A DNA stretch of 64,000 bases from Blastochloris viridis (GTDB lineage Bacteria; Pseudomonadota; Alphaproteobacteria; Rhizobiales; Xanthobacteraceae), in NCBI RefSeq assembly GCF_001402875.1, contig NZ_CP012946.1:2148001-2212000 (forward strand), in the 5' to 3' direction. The position numbers were made by a program, and so were the translations under genes. This document shows positions 18,497-27,070 of this stretch, one piece after another (the stretch's first letter is position 1; each line of letters starts with the position of its first letter). A model generated the notes under the pieces. The model saw nothing but the letters and a program-made list of their open reading frames with translations, had not been told where the DNA came from and did not search any database.

Positions 18497-18598
18497 AATG
18501 CCATCACCTCTGCAGCGGCGCTGTCCGCTTGCGCGCCGAGGTTCGGAGCGTCAAATTTACGCAGACAGCGCTCGAGCGGCGCGCGTCGAATGGTGCAT

Positions 18599-21295
18599 TC
18601 ACCGCGCCACCACCTTGACCTTATTGCTGGAGTCTTGCGTTGCCGCCAGCGCCAGGAGGTCGGCCACGATGGCATTGGCCAATTCGGCACGACCGGCATC
18701 GGCAAGATGCTCCGTTTTCTCATTCTTGCTGAAAAACAGCTTGTCCGCAAAGGAGAGGCTGAGATCGTCGAACATGCCGCCAGCGCGCTGCACCCGTGGT
18801 TGCAGGGCCGACTGAACGATGGCGATGTTGCTTGCGAGCACCTCCAGGAACCGCGGGCCGACCACGCGCGCGCCCCACATGTGGTTGAGCGGCGTGACGT
18901 AGAGCAGCGGCGTGATGCCCATGCTGGCAGCGGCATCCACCGTGTCTTGCAGCGCCGCCAGCCAAGGATGATCCGCCGTCAGCGGATGCATGTAATGGAA
19001 AATGGCGATCTGCCGGCTTCGCCAGGAATCATCGGACGCCTTTGCGGCACGGTCGTCGATCACCTTCAGAAAATCGTCGACGGTCTCAAACGGTGAATCC
19101 GGGTAGCGGACGGAAATCTTGCGAAATGCCGCCAGATCCGCCGGAGTGGGCTCAAGACTGGGTATCGGCGCTCCCGGCCGATGCGCCCGCAGCGCGGCGA
19201 TTTCGTTCTCGTACTGATTGTCGTTGCGCAGATGCCACTGCGGCGAAAAGCACCGCATGTTGATCGGCAGCACCACATAGCGGGGCCGATGCGGCATCCG
19301 CTGGATGCAGCGGAGAATTTCCAGGAACAGCGTCGGCGGGAACGCCGAGCCGTTGAGCGCAAGGCATCTGCCTGCACCGAGCTGATCGACCAGCATCGCC
19401 GCCAGCGTTCGGCCATCCTTGTCCTCGCCGCGGACGCGGTAATGAACCGAATCGCCAAGGATCAGATGATCGGGCGTCGTTCCGCCGACGCCGAACGCCC
19501 TCTCGATTTCTGCGAGAAGGCGAAATTCGCCGTCATGGTAGCGTCGCGCCACTATGCCCCGCTCTGCCAGCGCGTGCAGACGCCTTTTCTTCCCCTCGAC
19601 GAACATCGGAATGGGAATCGGCAGGGCGAAAATCCCAAGAGTGCGGACGCTGTGCAGACCGCGACGGCGAACGTTCAAAACGCACCACGCCATTCGATGG
19701 CCCCACACCGCAGCCGAATAGAGCGGTCCGCTGCGTCGCAGCACGCCCGAGACCAAGCCGCGGAACGAACGTCGCCGTATGACTCGTTTCCGCAAAAACT
19801 TTGCGGTCGGATGCACGACGAACAGGTGAAGCCACCCCAGCGTCAACGCAAGGCGGACCTGCCACCACGCAGCGGTCGGGTTCGGCCGCGCCGACACCGC
19901 CGCGGTGGCGCGCGCTGACACCGCCTCGACCGCATTCGCCCAGCACAGCGTCGCCGACTGATCGCGGCCCAGCGGGCGGATGAAGTTGTCGATGAACCGG
20001 GCGTTGGCCTCGCGGCTGCACTTGAGCAGCGCCTCGTCGTTCCCGACCAGCCGGCTCAGAACCGAAATGTTTGCCGCGAGGTCGCGGGTCCGGATCATGA
20101 AATCGTGCTTCAGCAGTTCACAATAATGCGGCGTCCCGAGGTGGCCGTCGTCGAATTTCTCATCCTCGAACGCAACGATCGGTCGGTTGATGATCGCCGA
20201 TTCGATCATCGCCGAGGTGTTGATCCCGACCACGGCGGCGGCGTGGTGGATCGAGAGGTAGAAATCCTCGCGCGCATTGCCGGAGAACGGTATCGCACCG
20301 GCACGCGGATAGATCGCCACGTTGCCATATCTCGACAGATCGTTGGTCTCCCAGATCTGCGCATTCTGCGGATGGGGGCGCACCAGAACGCCGGCGCGCG
20401 CCAGCCGAGCGTCGCCACTCGTGCGGATCGCTGTCAGCCAGGATTCGACGAAGCTGGCCTCCTTACGCCCGCCGATCGAGCCCGACGAACAGGTGTAAAG
20501 GATGAACGGCTCGTCCGGATTGAGGCCGAGGGAACGGCAGAACTCGCCCCGCTCGCGCACCGGCTGGGATTCGAACCAGATGTCGTAGCCGGGCGCACCG
20601 GTCAGCACCACCCGGTCCTGGTCCAGACCATGCAACTCAGACGCTTCGGTGCGATGCGACTGGTTCCACACCAGACCGAAATCCGGCGTCGGTCGCAGCA
20701 TGCCCTTGTTGGTCAGGTTGTCCCAACTGTACATGCTGTACAAAGAGGGAATGCCGCACTGGCGCGCCGCCAGAATGAACCCGCTCTGCTCCGACCCGAT
20801 CGGCGTCAGCGGCGAGATGATCATCACATCAGGCTTTGACGCCCGCAAAAAATCGACGAGGTGCTGAGGTGCCGGCAGGGAATCGAGCACGCCCTTCAGA
20901 CCATCGTTGGCGGCGGCATAGCCCTTGTCGCGGGCACGTCTCCGCGCCCACATCAGGAAAACGTCCGCGCCGAACGTCCGCCGAACCAATTTGAGCGCCC
21001 GCGCCCGCAGAAAGTGAGAGCTCCCGTACATGGGAAGGTCGTAACGAAGCACGTCGAGCGCAGTGCTGACGACCTGCGAAGCCCCCGACCGAGCGCACTT
21101 CACAGCCGGCGCATAGCCGATCTCAAGCTCGGGGAGCATCGCTGCCGTTTGGGCAATCAACTCCTCGCCGACGCGACCGCTTGGAGGCTCGCTGAACACG
21201 ACGCGAACGTGATGTCCACGCTCGATCAGCCTGCCGAACCCGGCGGCAAAATTCTTCAGAAAGAAGGGATGACGAAGAACGACGAGATATCTCAC
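18599..21295 (-). CDS. Two-domain fusion: GT-B glycosyltransferase-like N-terminus and SGNH/GDSL-like C-terminus
   Basis: Residues ~1-470 look like a GT-B polysaccharide glycosyltransferase: SPLTPIGSEQSGF, SWDNLTNKGM, LTGAPGYDIW, VLVRPHPQN (306-311) and GINTSAMIESAIINRPIVAFE (358-378). A basic, partly hydrophobic linker (~475-560) leads to a C-terminal domain starting near LILGDSVHYR (GDS at 614-616) and ending in TEHLADAGRAELANAI, which resembles the GDSL block I and the terminal His block of SGNH esterases and acyltransferases. The canonical DxxH Asp is not obvious. A chain transferring a sugar and then tailoring it (O-acyl group) is inferred. GTG start 3 nt after the previous stop. Confidence 0.65.
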   Translation of the reverse strand: MRYLVVLRHPFFLKNFAAGFGRLIERGHHVRVVFSEPPSGRVGEELIAQTAAMLPELEIGYAPAVKCARSGASQVVSTALDVLRYDLPMYGSSHFLRARALKLVRRTFGADVFLMWARRRARDKGYAAANDGLKGVLDSLPAPQHLVDFLRASKPDVMIISPLTPIGSEQSGFILAARQCGIPSLYSMYSWDNLTNKGMLRPTPDFGLVWNQSHRTEASELHGLDQDRVVLTGAPGYDIWFESQPVRERGEFCRSLGLNPDEPFILYTCSSGSIGGRKEASFVESWLTAIRTSGDARLARAGVLVRPHPQNAQIWETNDLSRYGNVAIYPRAGAIPFSGNAREDFYLSIHHAAAVVGINTSAMIESAIINRPIVAFEDEKFDDGHLGTPHYCELLKHDFMIRTRDLAANISVLSRLVGNDEALLKCSREANARFIDNFIRPLGRDQSATLCWANAVEAVSARATAAVSARPNPTAAWWQVRLALTLGWLHLFVVHPTAKFLRKRVIRRRSFRGLVSGVLRRSGPLYSAAVWGHRMAWCVLNVRRRGLHSVRTLGIFALPIPIPMFVEGKKRRLHALAERGIVARRYHDGEFRLLAEIERAFGVGGTTPDHLILGDSVHYRVRGEDKDGRTLAAMLVDQLGAGRCLALNGSAFPPTLFLEILRCIQRMPHRPRYVVLPINMRCFSPQWHLRNDNQYENEIAALRAHRPGAPIPSLEPTPADLAAFRKISVRYPDSPFETVDDFLKVIDDRAAKASDDSWRSRQIAIFHYMHPLTADHPWLAALQDTVDAAASMGITPLLYVTPLNHMWGARVVGPRFLEVLASNIAIVQSALQPRVQRAGGMFDDLSLSFADKLFFSKNEKTEHLADAGRAELANAIVADLLALAATQDSSNKVKVVAR

Positions 21296-21298
21296 ATG

Positions 21299-22165
21299 TC
21301 ACCCGAAAACGAGGACGCATTGTCCAGTGTCGAGAGGCACGACGTTTACGCGTTCGAACTCATCAAGGAAATCATTTATGGCGCGAACGACGCCTGGGCA
21401 GGACTTCGCACCGTAGTCGTCCACGACAATCAGGCCGCCCGGTACCATGTTCGGCATAAAATGGCGCAGACAAAATAGCGTCGGCTCGTAAAGATCCACG
21501 TCGAGATGAACCAGCCCGATGCGTTTGGGAAGCTGATCAAACGTCTCCTGGACACGCCCAACGTGCACGTTGGCATACGGGAATGGCGCAAGCAACTGCT
21601 TGACGGCATCTGCCGAGGCGTCCGCGAACCAAGATGGGAGGTGGCGATCGTAATCGCTCCTTACGTCAACCTTGTCGTGCCCCTTGAAGGTGTCGCAAGC
21701 GTGAAGGGTTGCCTCCAGAGCGAGCTCGCTGATCGCGCGTGCAAGAAAATAGCTGGTGCCTCCCTTGAAGACGCCGACCTCGACGATTCCAACTTTCTCT
21801 CGAGAGCGTCGCTTGACGTTCTTCAAGGCGTTGTAGAGCGTGAACAGGCGGTCGTAGTAGAGCAGGCAACGGCCGGTGCGCAAAGCGTCGTTGGCCAAGG
21901 CGCCAAACTCCGGCAAATCGGGAAGCGGCAGCAGCTTGCGGGCGGACGCGCCATAATGATCGCGGACGACGTGGTAGCCGATCCGGTCGTTACTCAGGTT
22001 CTTGTCGAGTCGCTTGGCAAACCCTCCCAGCGACTTGATCAACGGCACCAGCGCCCGACTCCTGTCGGTATACACTAGAGTGCGCATGACCGCGGGCGAC
22101 GCGACCAACTTAACGACGGGGGCCATCAGTCGGGCGGTGAATGTCCCAAAATCCATTTGATACAC
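21299..22165 (-). CDS. TylF/MycF-like class I SAM-dependent methyltransferase
   Basis: The protein carries VGIVEVGVFKGGTSYFLARA (SAM loop), ACDTFKGHD, IGLVHLDVDLYEPTLFCLRHF and PGGLIVVDDYGAKSCPGV, the pattern of TylF/MycF sugar O-methyltransferases, including the metal-binding Asp pair. It likely O-methylates a sugar of the exported glycan; terminal methylation can serve as a chain-end mark. GTG 22165 has AGG at -9; ATG 22156 is an alternative. A promoter-like sequence lies just upstream. Confidence 0.78.
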   Translation of the reverse strand: MYQMDFGTFTARLMAPVVKLVASPAVMRTLVYTDRSRALVPLIKSLGGFAKRLDKNLSNDRIGYHVVRDHYGASARKLLPLPDLPEFGALANDALRTGRCLLYYDRLFTLYNALKNVKRRSREKVGIVEVGVFKGGTSYFLARAISELALEATLHACDTFKGHDKVDVRSDYDRHLPSWFADASADAVKQLLAPFPYANVHVGRVQETFDQLPKRIGLVHLDVDLYEPTLFCLRHFMPNMVPGGLIVVDDYGAKSCPGVVRAINDFLDEFERVNVVPLDTGQCVLVFG

Positions 22166-22239
22166 TGCTTACCTGCTCTCGCCTTCAAGCCACGCTCGTA
22201 TTTTCTCAACCTTCATCCCAGTCTTAGAGATATTATGAT

Positions 22240-22269
22240 TTATAATGCCAGCCGAGCTTTAGTTGGCAA
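22240..22269 (-). promoter_or_regulatory. Putative sigma-70 promoter for the methyltransferase-to-glycosyltransferase genes
   Basis: On the minus strand TTGCCA (22264-22269) is followed after 18 bp by TTATAA (22240-22245), about 75 bp before the methyltransferase start. The surrounding 175 bp are strikingly AT-rich for this genome. A 16-bp spacing to an overlapping CATTAT is equally possible. This suggests the biosynthesis genes can be transcribed separately from the ABC exporter genes. Confidence 0.45.
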
Positions 22270-22341
22270 GTTACGATTTTTTAACTTGTAAATTATTCTT
22301 GTACGGAACGACGTCATTACAGTTTCATCCGCGAGAATTTA

Positions 22342-23193
22342 TCAGGATTCATCTGAGATATAAGGCTCAGCCCTGACGAAGAACCATATCGCCATAATAA
22401 GTGATACCAATATAATTGTCGATGACACGCAAAAATAGAACCATGGCGGCTCACCTACTCCTGTCAGGGACCACCGTGTCATTTCCACGATACTTGCCAT
22501 TGGATTTAAAACGTAGACAACCCACCGAAATCCTTCTGATATGAAATGAATTGGATATAGAATTGGCGTCAAAAGCATCAAAATCTGGACGAAATATGGC
22601 GCGGTATAGACGACGTCCTTGACAAATACAGCAACCACACTGAGGACAATTCCGATAGCGATGGCAAACAACAAAGCCATCAGGGTCGCCACCGGGAGCA
22701 TGGCAACCCCCCACCCGAGATCGATCGGCCAACTCCCCAAGGTCGCGCGATAGAACAGGACTACCAGCGCGAAGCAGGTCATCGAGACCAACCATTCGAG
22801 CAGCGGTGGGCCAATCGACGCAAGCGGGATCAATAGCTTCGGAAAATAGGTCCGCCGCATCAGGCTGCGCAGCCAGAGGATGGCGCGCGGCATCAAAATC
22901 AGCGTTGCCTGAAACAAAACCCAGCTGGCGTAGCTCGAAAAAAAGAAAACCGGGTACGGCGTTCCGTTGGTATCCATCGGAACGACCGAGGTGAACACGA
23001 CGACCGAAAAAATGGCGGGAATCAGCGGGCGAATGACCAGCCACCAAGCGCCCAGCAGGGTGCGCTTGTAACGTTTCATGCTGATTTCATGGAACAGGAA
23101 GGTGTAGAAATGCCGGTATTGCCAGATAGCGGCGAGCTCCTTCCTGAACGTGATCGGGCCGCCTTCCAGGACCGTGACAGTTGCCTTCGTCAT
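22342..23193 (-). CDS. ABC-2 type polysaccharide export permease (Wzm-like)
   Basis: The 283-residue membrane protein has about six hydrophobic segments and the Wzm/KpsM N-terminal pattern (ELAAIWQYRHFYTFLF, followed by KRYKRTLLGAWWLVIRPL). Two copies would form the channel that flips an undecaprenyl-linked polysaccharide across the inner membrane. ATG 23193 overlaps the stop of the ATPase gene as ATGA. Its base composition is noticeably poorer in GC than its neighbours. The open frame upstream of 23193 is the antisense of nothing recognisable and lies inside the ATPase gene. Confidence 0.88.
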   Translation of the reverse strand: MTKATVTVLEGGPITFRKELAAIWQYRHFYTFLFHEISMKRYKRTLLGAWWLVIRPLIPAIFSVVVFTSVVPMDTNGTPYPVFFFSSYASWVLFQATLILMPRAILWLRSLMRRTYFPKLLIPLASIGPPLLEWLVSMTCFALVVLFYRATLGSWPIDLGWGVAMLPVATLMALLFAIAIGIVLSVVAVFVKDVVYTAPYFVQILMLLTPILYPIHFISEGFRWVVYVLNPMASIVEMTRWSLTGVGEPPWFYFCVSSTIILVSLIMAIWFFVRAEPYISDES

Positions 23194-24470
23194 TCGCTGC
23201 GACTCCGGATGCGCTCGACGTTCCACCCGGCTCGCGGGCTGATTAAGCCGGGCCGGCCCCACCGCCAATCCGCCCAGACAGAGAGTTCGGGACTGGAATT
23301 GAACACCCGAACGACGATCTCCGCACGAGCCAGCGTTGCCTCGCCGGCAACAGCCGACCGGTCGCTGCCACTGAGGTCGGCCAGAACGCACCTCGCATCG
23401 TACTGACCTTCATTCAGCAGGTCAGCCGGAATGGCCGCCCTCACCCGCACCGATTGCCCGGCCGCGAGCGTCACCGGGCCATGACGATCCGTCAGTACGT
23501 GGACGTCCGCCTGCAGCAGCTTCAACACGACGTCGAACGAGCAGGCGCAACGCGCCTGGATCAGCGCCTCAATGAAACCGCTCTCGGACATCTGAAACGC
23601 GCCGACCTCGCCGCAATCGGCATTGAGCAGACGCACGTCTTTGATCTCACAGATTTCGCCCTCGATCTCGGATTCCGCCGACACCGAGAGCAGTTCGGAG
23701 CGATAGGCCCCGATCACCGTATCAGGATCGCCCGACAGGCGGATACGGCCCTGGTCAAGCCACAGCAGACGGGAACAACACCGGCGGATCACGCCCATGT
23801 CATGCGACACCAGAAGCACGGCCCCACCGGCCGCGGCAATTTCGGCGATCCGCTGCTCGCACCTCTGCCGGAACGCCGCATCGCCGACAGCCAGCACCTC
23901 GTCCGCGAGCAATACCTCGGTCGGGAACGTCAGCATCGCCGCGAACACCAGCTGAATGAAGCTCCCGCTCGGGCAATCTTCGAGCGGGACATCCCTGAAC
24001 TCCAGCAAATCGGCCTTTCGCAGGATGTCGTCTTCCAGCGCTTCTATCTGCGATCTGGGAACTTTCAGGCTGTGTGCAAAGAACTGGATATTCTCCGACG
24101 CTGACAGGTCCGGCGCAAAACCGACCCCAAGCTCGAGCAAAGGAACGACCCGTCCGCGAACCTCGACATGGCCCGCCGTGGGACGGAGAACCTGGCCGAG
24201 GATTTTCAGCAGCGTGCTCTTTCCAGCGCCGTTGCGGCCGATGATGCCGAGAACCTCGCCGCGTTCGACGTCAAACGAGACCCCATCAACCGCCCGCAAC
24301 ACGGTGTCCGTGGTCGGCGTCGAGGACCGATGCGAGCGGAGCGGAAACAGCTCGCGCAGCATCGTTTCCAGGGCGACGCCGCGGCTGCCGATTCCGGACC
24401 GCCCGCCTTGGCGAGCGAGCTTGAATTCCTTCGAGAGGTCTCGAACCGAGATCACCGGAGCGACGGTCAC
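23190..24470 (-). CDS. Wzt-like ABC ATPase A: intact Walker B and H-loop, degenerate signature
   Basis: The nucleotide-binding domain (~1-260) has Walker A GRNGAGKST (78-86), Walker B LLAD-E191 and H-loop H223 (LVSHD). The ABC signature, normally [Y/L]SSGM in Wzt, is CPSGS (166-170), so the catalytic signature serine is Pro167. Residues ~265-426 form a Wzt-type C-terminal carbohydrate-binding beta domain. It powers export of the finished O-polysaccharide or capsule chain and recognises its end. The GTG start overlaps the previous stop (GTGA). Its defect is complementary to that of the next entry. Confidence 0.88.
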   Translation of the reverse strand: MTVAPVISVRDLSKEFKLARQGGRSGIGSRGVALETMLRELFPLRSHRSSTPTTDTVLRAVDGVSFDVERGEVLGIIGRNGAGKSTLLKILGQVLRPTAGHVEVRGRVVPLLELGVGFAPDLSASENIQFFAHSLKVPRSQIEALEDDILRKADLLEFRDVPLEDCPSGSFIQLVFAAMLTFPTEVLLADEVLAVGDAAFRQRCEQRIAEIAAAGGAVLLVSHDMGVIRRCCSRLLWLDQGRIRLSGDPDTVIGAYRSELLSVSAESEIEGEICEIKDVRLLNADCGEVGAFQMSESGFIEALIQARCACSFDVVLKLLQADVHVLTDRHGPVTLAAGQSVRVRAAIPADLLNEGQYDARCVLADLSGSDRSAVAGEATLARAEIVVRVFNSSPELSVWADWRWGRPGLISPRAGWNVERIRSRSE

Positions 24471-25690
24471 GCTGTCGTCTCCGGCTCAACGATTTCGGCG
24501 TCCCAAACCAGCGAGGCAACGAGCGGAGCATCGCTGTTCGCGGCCGCGTTGTTGACCTGCAAACGAACCGCGCTCGGCATCTTGAGGACGAAAACCTCAT
24601 CTTCGACGTGCGAGACCACCGCCGGTTCGATCCAATAATCGCCACCGGCGAGGTGTCGGCAAGGAAGACTGACCTCGCAGCGGTATCGGCCTTCGGTCGC
24701 ATCTTCGAAACGGGGCGACAACAGGCGCATGAGGGTCGCACCGCCTTTGACAATGTCGATGAGGGGCCGAAACCGCTGGGGAGCTTCGATCACGCATGTC
24801 ATCTGAAATTCGAGGTCCGGCGCTCCCGCTTCGCCGCGGTCGACGACGCCGACGTCCTCGACCGTGACAACACCGTTGCCAAGTGACATCTGGCGAACGT
24901 TCCACTGCAGCGGCGGGCCATCTGCTGCGGTCACGCCGAACTGGTCGGGCGGCAGATCGGCGACGATGCGCCCGCCGTCCATCACCAGCACGCGCGTGGC
25001 GAGCGCGCCGATCAGCGCGCTGTCTTCGGATGCGATCACCATCGTGCTGCCAAGGTCGCGCAATTCGCGCAGCCGTTTGATGCACTTCCGCTGAAAGGCA
25101 ATATCGCCGACGCCCAGCAGATCGTCGATCAGCACGATGTCCGGGGATCCATGCAGCGCCAACGCGAAATTTAGCCGCAGTTGCATGCCGGACGATAGCT
25201 TATCGGCCGCGGCATGTTCGAACCCGGATAACTCGGCGAAGTCGATGATCCATTGCGCGCAGTTCTCCCCCCTGGTTTGCCGCCGCGCGGCGTCCAACGC
25301 GAACTGCTGCCGGATAACCTCGTTCACCGATCCTCGATCGAGATTTTCGCGTCGCCCCAGAAGCGCGGCAATCCGGCCGAAAATCACCACGCGCCCGCTG
25401 GTCGGTAACGTGGCGCCGGCCAGGATGCGCAGCAGGGTGCTTTTTCCGGAGCGCGATGGCCCGGTGAGAAAGACGACGCTGCCGCGCCGGATTTCAAGAT
25501 CGATGGCCTCCAGCGCCGTGACCGGTTGACCTGTCACGCCCTTCACCCGACCGTTGCGCGCAGAAGAGACGTTGAATCCGGCAATTTTCGCCAGAACCGA
25601 CACCACATCACGCAAGGTCAAGGAACGGCTTCGCGTGATATCGAAGACCTTTCTCATATCACGGACGCAGATCGCGGTTTCGGAACTCAT
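24467..25690 (-). CDS. Wzt-like ABC ATPase B: intact signature, degenerate Walker B and H-loop
   Basis: This second ATPase (407 residues) has Walker A GPSRSGKST (77-85) and an intact signature LSSGM (165-169). Walker B reads VLIDD, with Asp190 instead of the catalytic Glu, and the H-loop reads ASED, with Glu222 instead of His. Residues ~255-407 are a second Wzt-like C-terminal domain. It cannot be expected to hydrolyse ATP well alone but can lend its signature to ATPase A. It is the first gene of the exporter set; GAGGTG lies just before ATG 25690. Confidence 0.87.
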   Translation of the reverse strand: MSSETAICVRDMRKVFDITRSRSLTLRDVVSVLAKIAGFNVSSARNGRVKGVTGQPVTALEAIDLEIRRGSVVFLTGPSRSGKSTLLRILAGATLPTSGRVVIFGRIAALLGRRENLDRGSVNEVIRQQFALDAARRQTRGENCAQWIIDFAELSGFEHAAADKLSSGMQLRLNFALALHGSPDIVLIDDLLGVGDIAFQRKCIKRLRELRDLGSTMVIASEDSALIGALATRVLVMDGGRIVADLPPDQFGVTAADGPPLQWNVRQMSLGNGVVTVEDVGVVDRGEAGAPDLEFQMTCVIEAPQRFRPLIDIVKGGATLMRLLSPRFEDATEGRYRCEVSLPCRHLAGGDYWIEPAVVSHVEDEVFVLKMPSAVRLQVNNAAANSDAPLVASLVWDAEIVEPETTA

Positions 25691-26115
25691 GTCACCTCAT
25701 TCAGCGGCGGCCGATGCCATCGCCTCTTGCGACAAAGCCGGGTCGTGGCCTCCGCAGTGCCCTCTTGCCGTGTTGTGCATACGGGGCCAAGGGTTCCCAG
25801 ATGTCGCGCAAGCGGCTGATATATCGCAGGATTTAATTGAAGCCGCAGAATTGGATCACGTGGCGTTTCCGCTTCACTCAGCACGCCCGACAATACGGGC
25901 CCACGGTTTTCATTACCAGACGTCGACCGAAAGAAGATCGCCGCCGCCTTTGCCGGCAGCGCAATCTCCGGCAGCGGCATCATGCACGCGGCTCGGTACG
26001 GCAGAGTCTTGGTCTCGCCGAACACGCGCAGAATGGGCGTGGCGCCGGTCACGCCGGAGGCCGGCTGCCCGGACCGTTGCTCACGCCTGCGCCGCCGCCC
26101 GGCGAATGAACTGGC
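25691..26115. other. 425-bp non-coding region upstream of the polysaccharide exporter genes
   Basis: No convincing gene is present. The region must hold the promoter for the minus-strand exporter genes, but I could not place confident -35/-10 boxes. A minus-strand open frame of 121 codons ends exactly in the ATGA at the ATPase B start; its composition is unlike a protein and it has no recognisable motif. Confidence 0.4.
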
Positions 26116-27000
26116 TCACCCGTCCCCGGGAAAGGCGAACGTCGCCCAGGCCGGCTTGACCGGCTTTAGGGCGATGCCGCCGGCGGTGAGCGTCAGCCCT
26201 TCGGCCAGGGCATCGGCAACCTTGTCGAGCCGCAGCAGCGCCAGCCCCCGCCCCTCCACCGAGGAGCCCATGGTGCCGACCACCTTGTCGCCGGCCAGCA
26301 CCGGCAGGCCGCCCTCGGCGAGCACGTCGCCGTCCGCCGCCACCACCGGCACCACACGGGTGCGGGCGGTGCCGCGGTATTGCATCCGCGCCACCACTTC
26401 CTGGCCGATGAAGCAGCCCTTCTTGAAGTCGATGCCGCCGAGCTGGTCCATATCGGCCTCGTGGGGAAAGGTCTCGGCCAACACGTAGTCGAGGCCGGGC
26501 TCGGGCACCGCCAGCGCGATGCGGTGGCGGTGGTAGTCGCGCTCATCCACCAATGTGGCACCGGCGCCGATCAGGGCATCTTCGGCGCCCTCGCGGTCCA
26601 GCATGGCGCGAAAGCCCAGTGCCGCCAGCCGCGGGTCCGGCACGGCGTGGTCGAGGCCGCCGGGGGCGCCCTCCCCCCACAGCGCCACCACCGCCGCCTC
26701 ATCGCCGACCTCGGCAATGGTGACGTCGGCCCGCAGCCGGTAGAAGGCGAGCTTGGCGGCGAGGTCGCCAGCCTGCGGCCGCGCGACGTCGAGCAGGAAG
26801 CTGCCGCCTTCCTCGGCCGCAATCTCGGTGATAACGGCCTCGGCCACCATCTTGCCCTGCGGCGTCAGCAGCGCGGCGTGGCTGGCCCGCGCCGGCGACA
26901 CCGGGCCAAGACTGCCGGTGAGCAACCGGTCGAGAAAGCTGCGCGCGTCCGCGCCGCCGACGGCGATCACCGTGCGGTTGGTGAGGAGGGTGGCAAACAT
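26116..27000 (-). CDS. ygfZ: YgfZ/GcvT-domain protein (folate-binding, Fe-S cluster maintenance)
   Basis: The signature KGCFIGQEVVARMQYRG is the conserved K-G-C-[FY]-x-G-Q-E motif of YgfZ/IBA57 proteins, which bind tetrahydrofolate and support Fe-S enzymes. The N-terminus ([24 protein letters not shown]) and ASHAALLTPQGKMVAEAVI also match. The ATG at 27000 begins the homology; a longer open frame upstream has none. The 294-residue length is normal for alphaproteobacteria. Confidence 0.88.
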   Translation of the reverse strand: MFATLLTNRTVIAVGGADARSFLDRLLTGSLGPVSPARASHAALLTPQGKMVAEAVITEIAAEEGGSFLLDVARPQAGDLAAKLAFYRLRADVTIAEVGDEAAVVALWGEGAPGGLDHAVPDPRLAALGFRAMLDREGAEDALIGAGATLVDERDYHRHRIALAVPEPGLDYVLAETFPHEADMDQLGGIDFKKGCFIGQEVVARMQYRGTARTRVVPVVAADGDVLAEGGLPVLAGDKVVGTMGSSVEGRGLALLRLDKVADALAEGLTLTAGGIALKPVKPAWATFAFPGDG

Positions 27001-27070
27001 CGGCTCTCCCGTTCCTGCGTCCGCGGCGCTGCGTCGGACGAAACGCCGGCCCGCCCGGCCGGATCCCGCA

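Noticed and set aside
22264..22290. Terminator after the Wzm-like gene (CAAGTTA / TAACTTG)
   Set aside because: Stem of only 7 bp without a T-tract in the right orientation, and it overlaps the proposed promoter.
25687..26052. 121-codon minus-strand frame ending in ATGA at the ATPase B start
   Set aside because: No domain, no ribosome-binding site and composition unlike a protein; the overlap can be chance.
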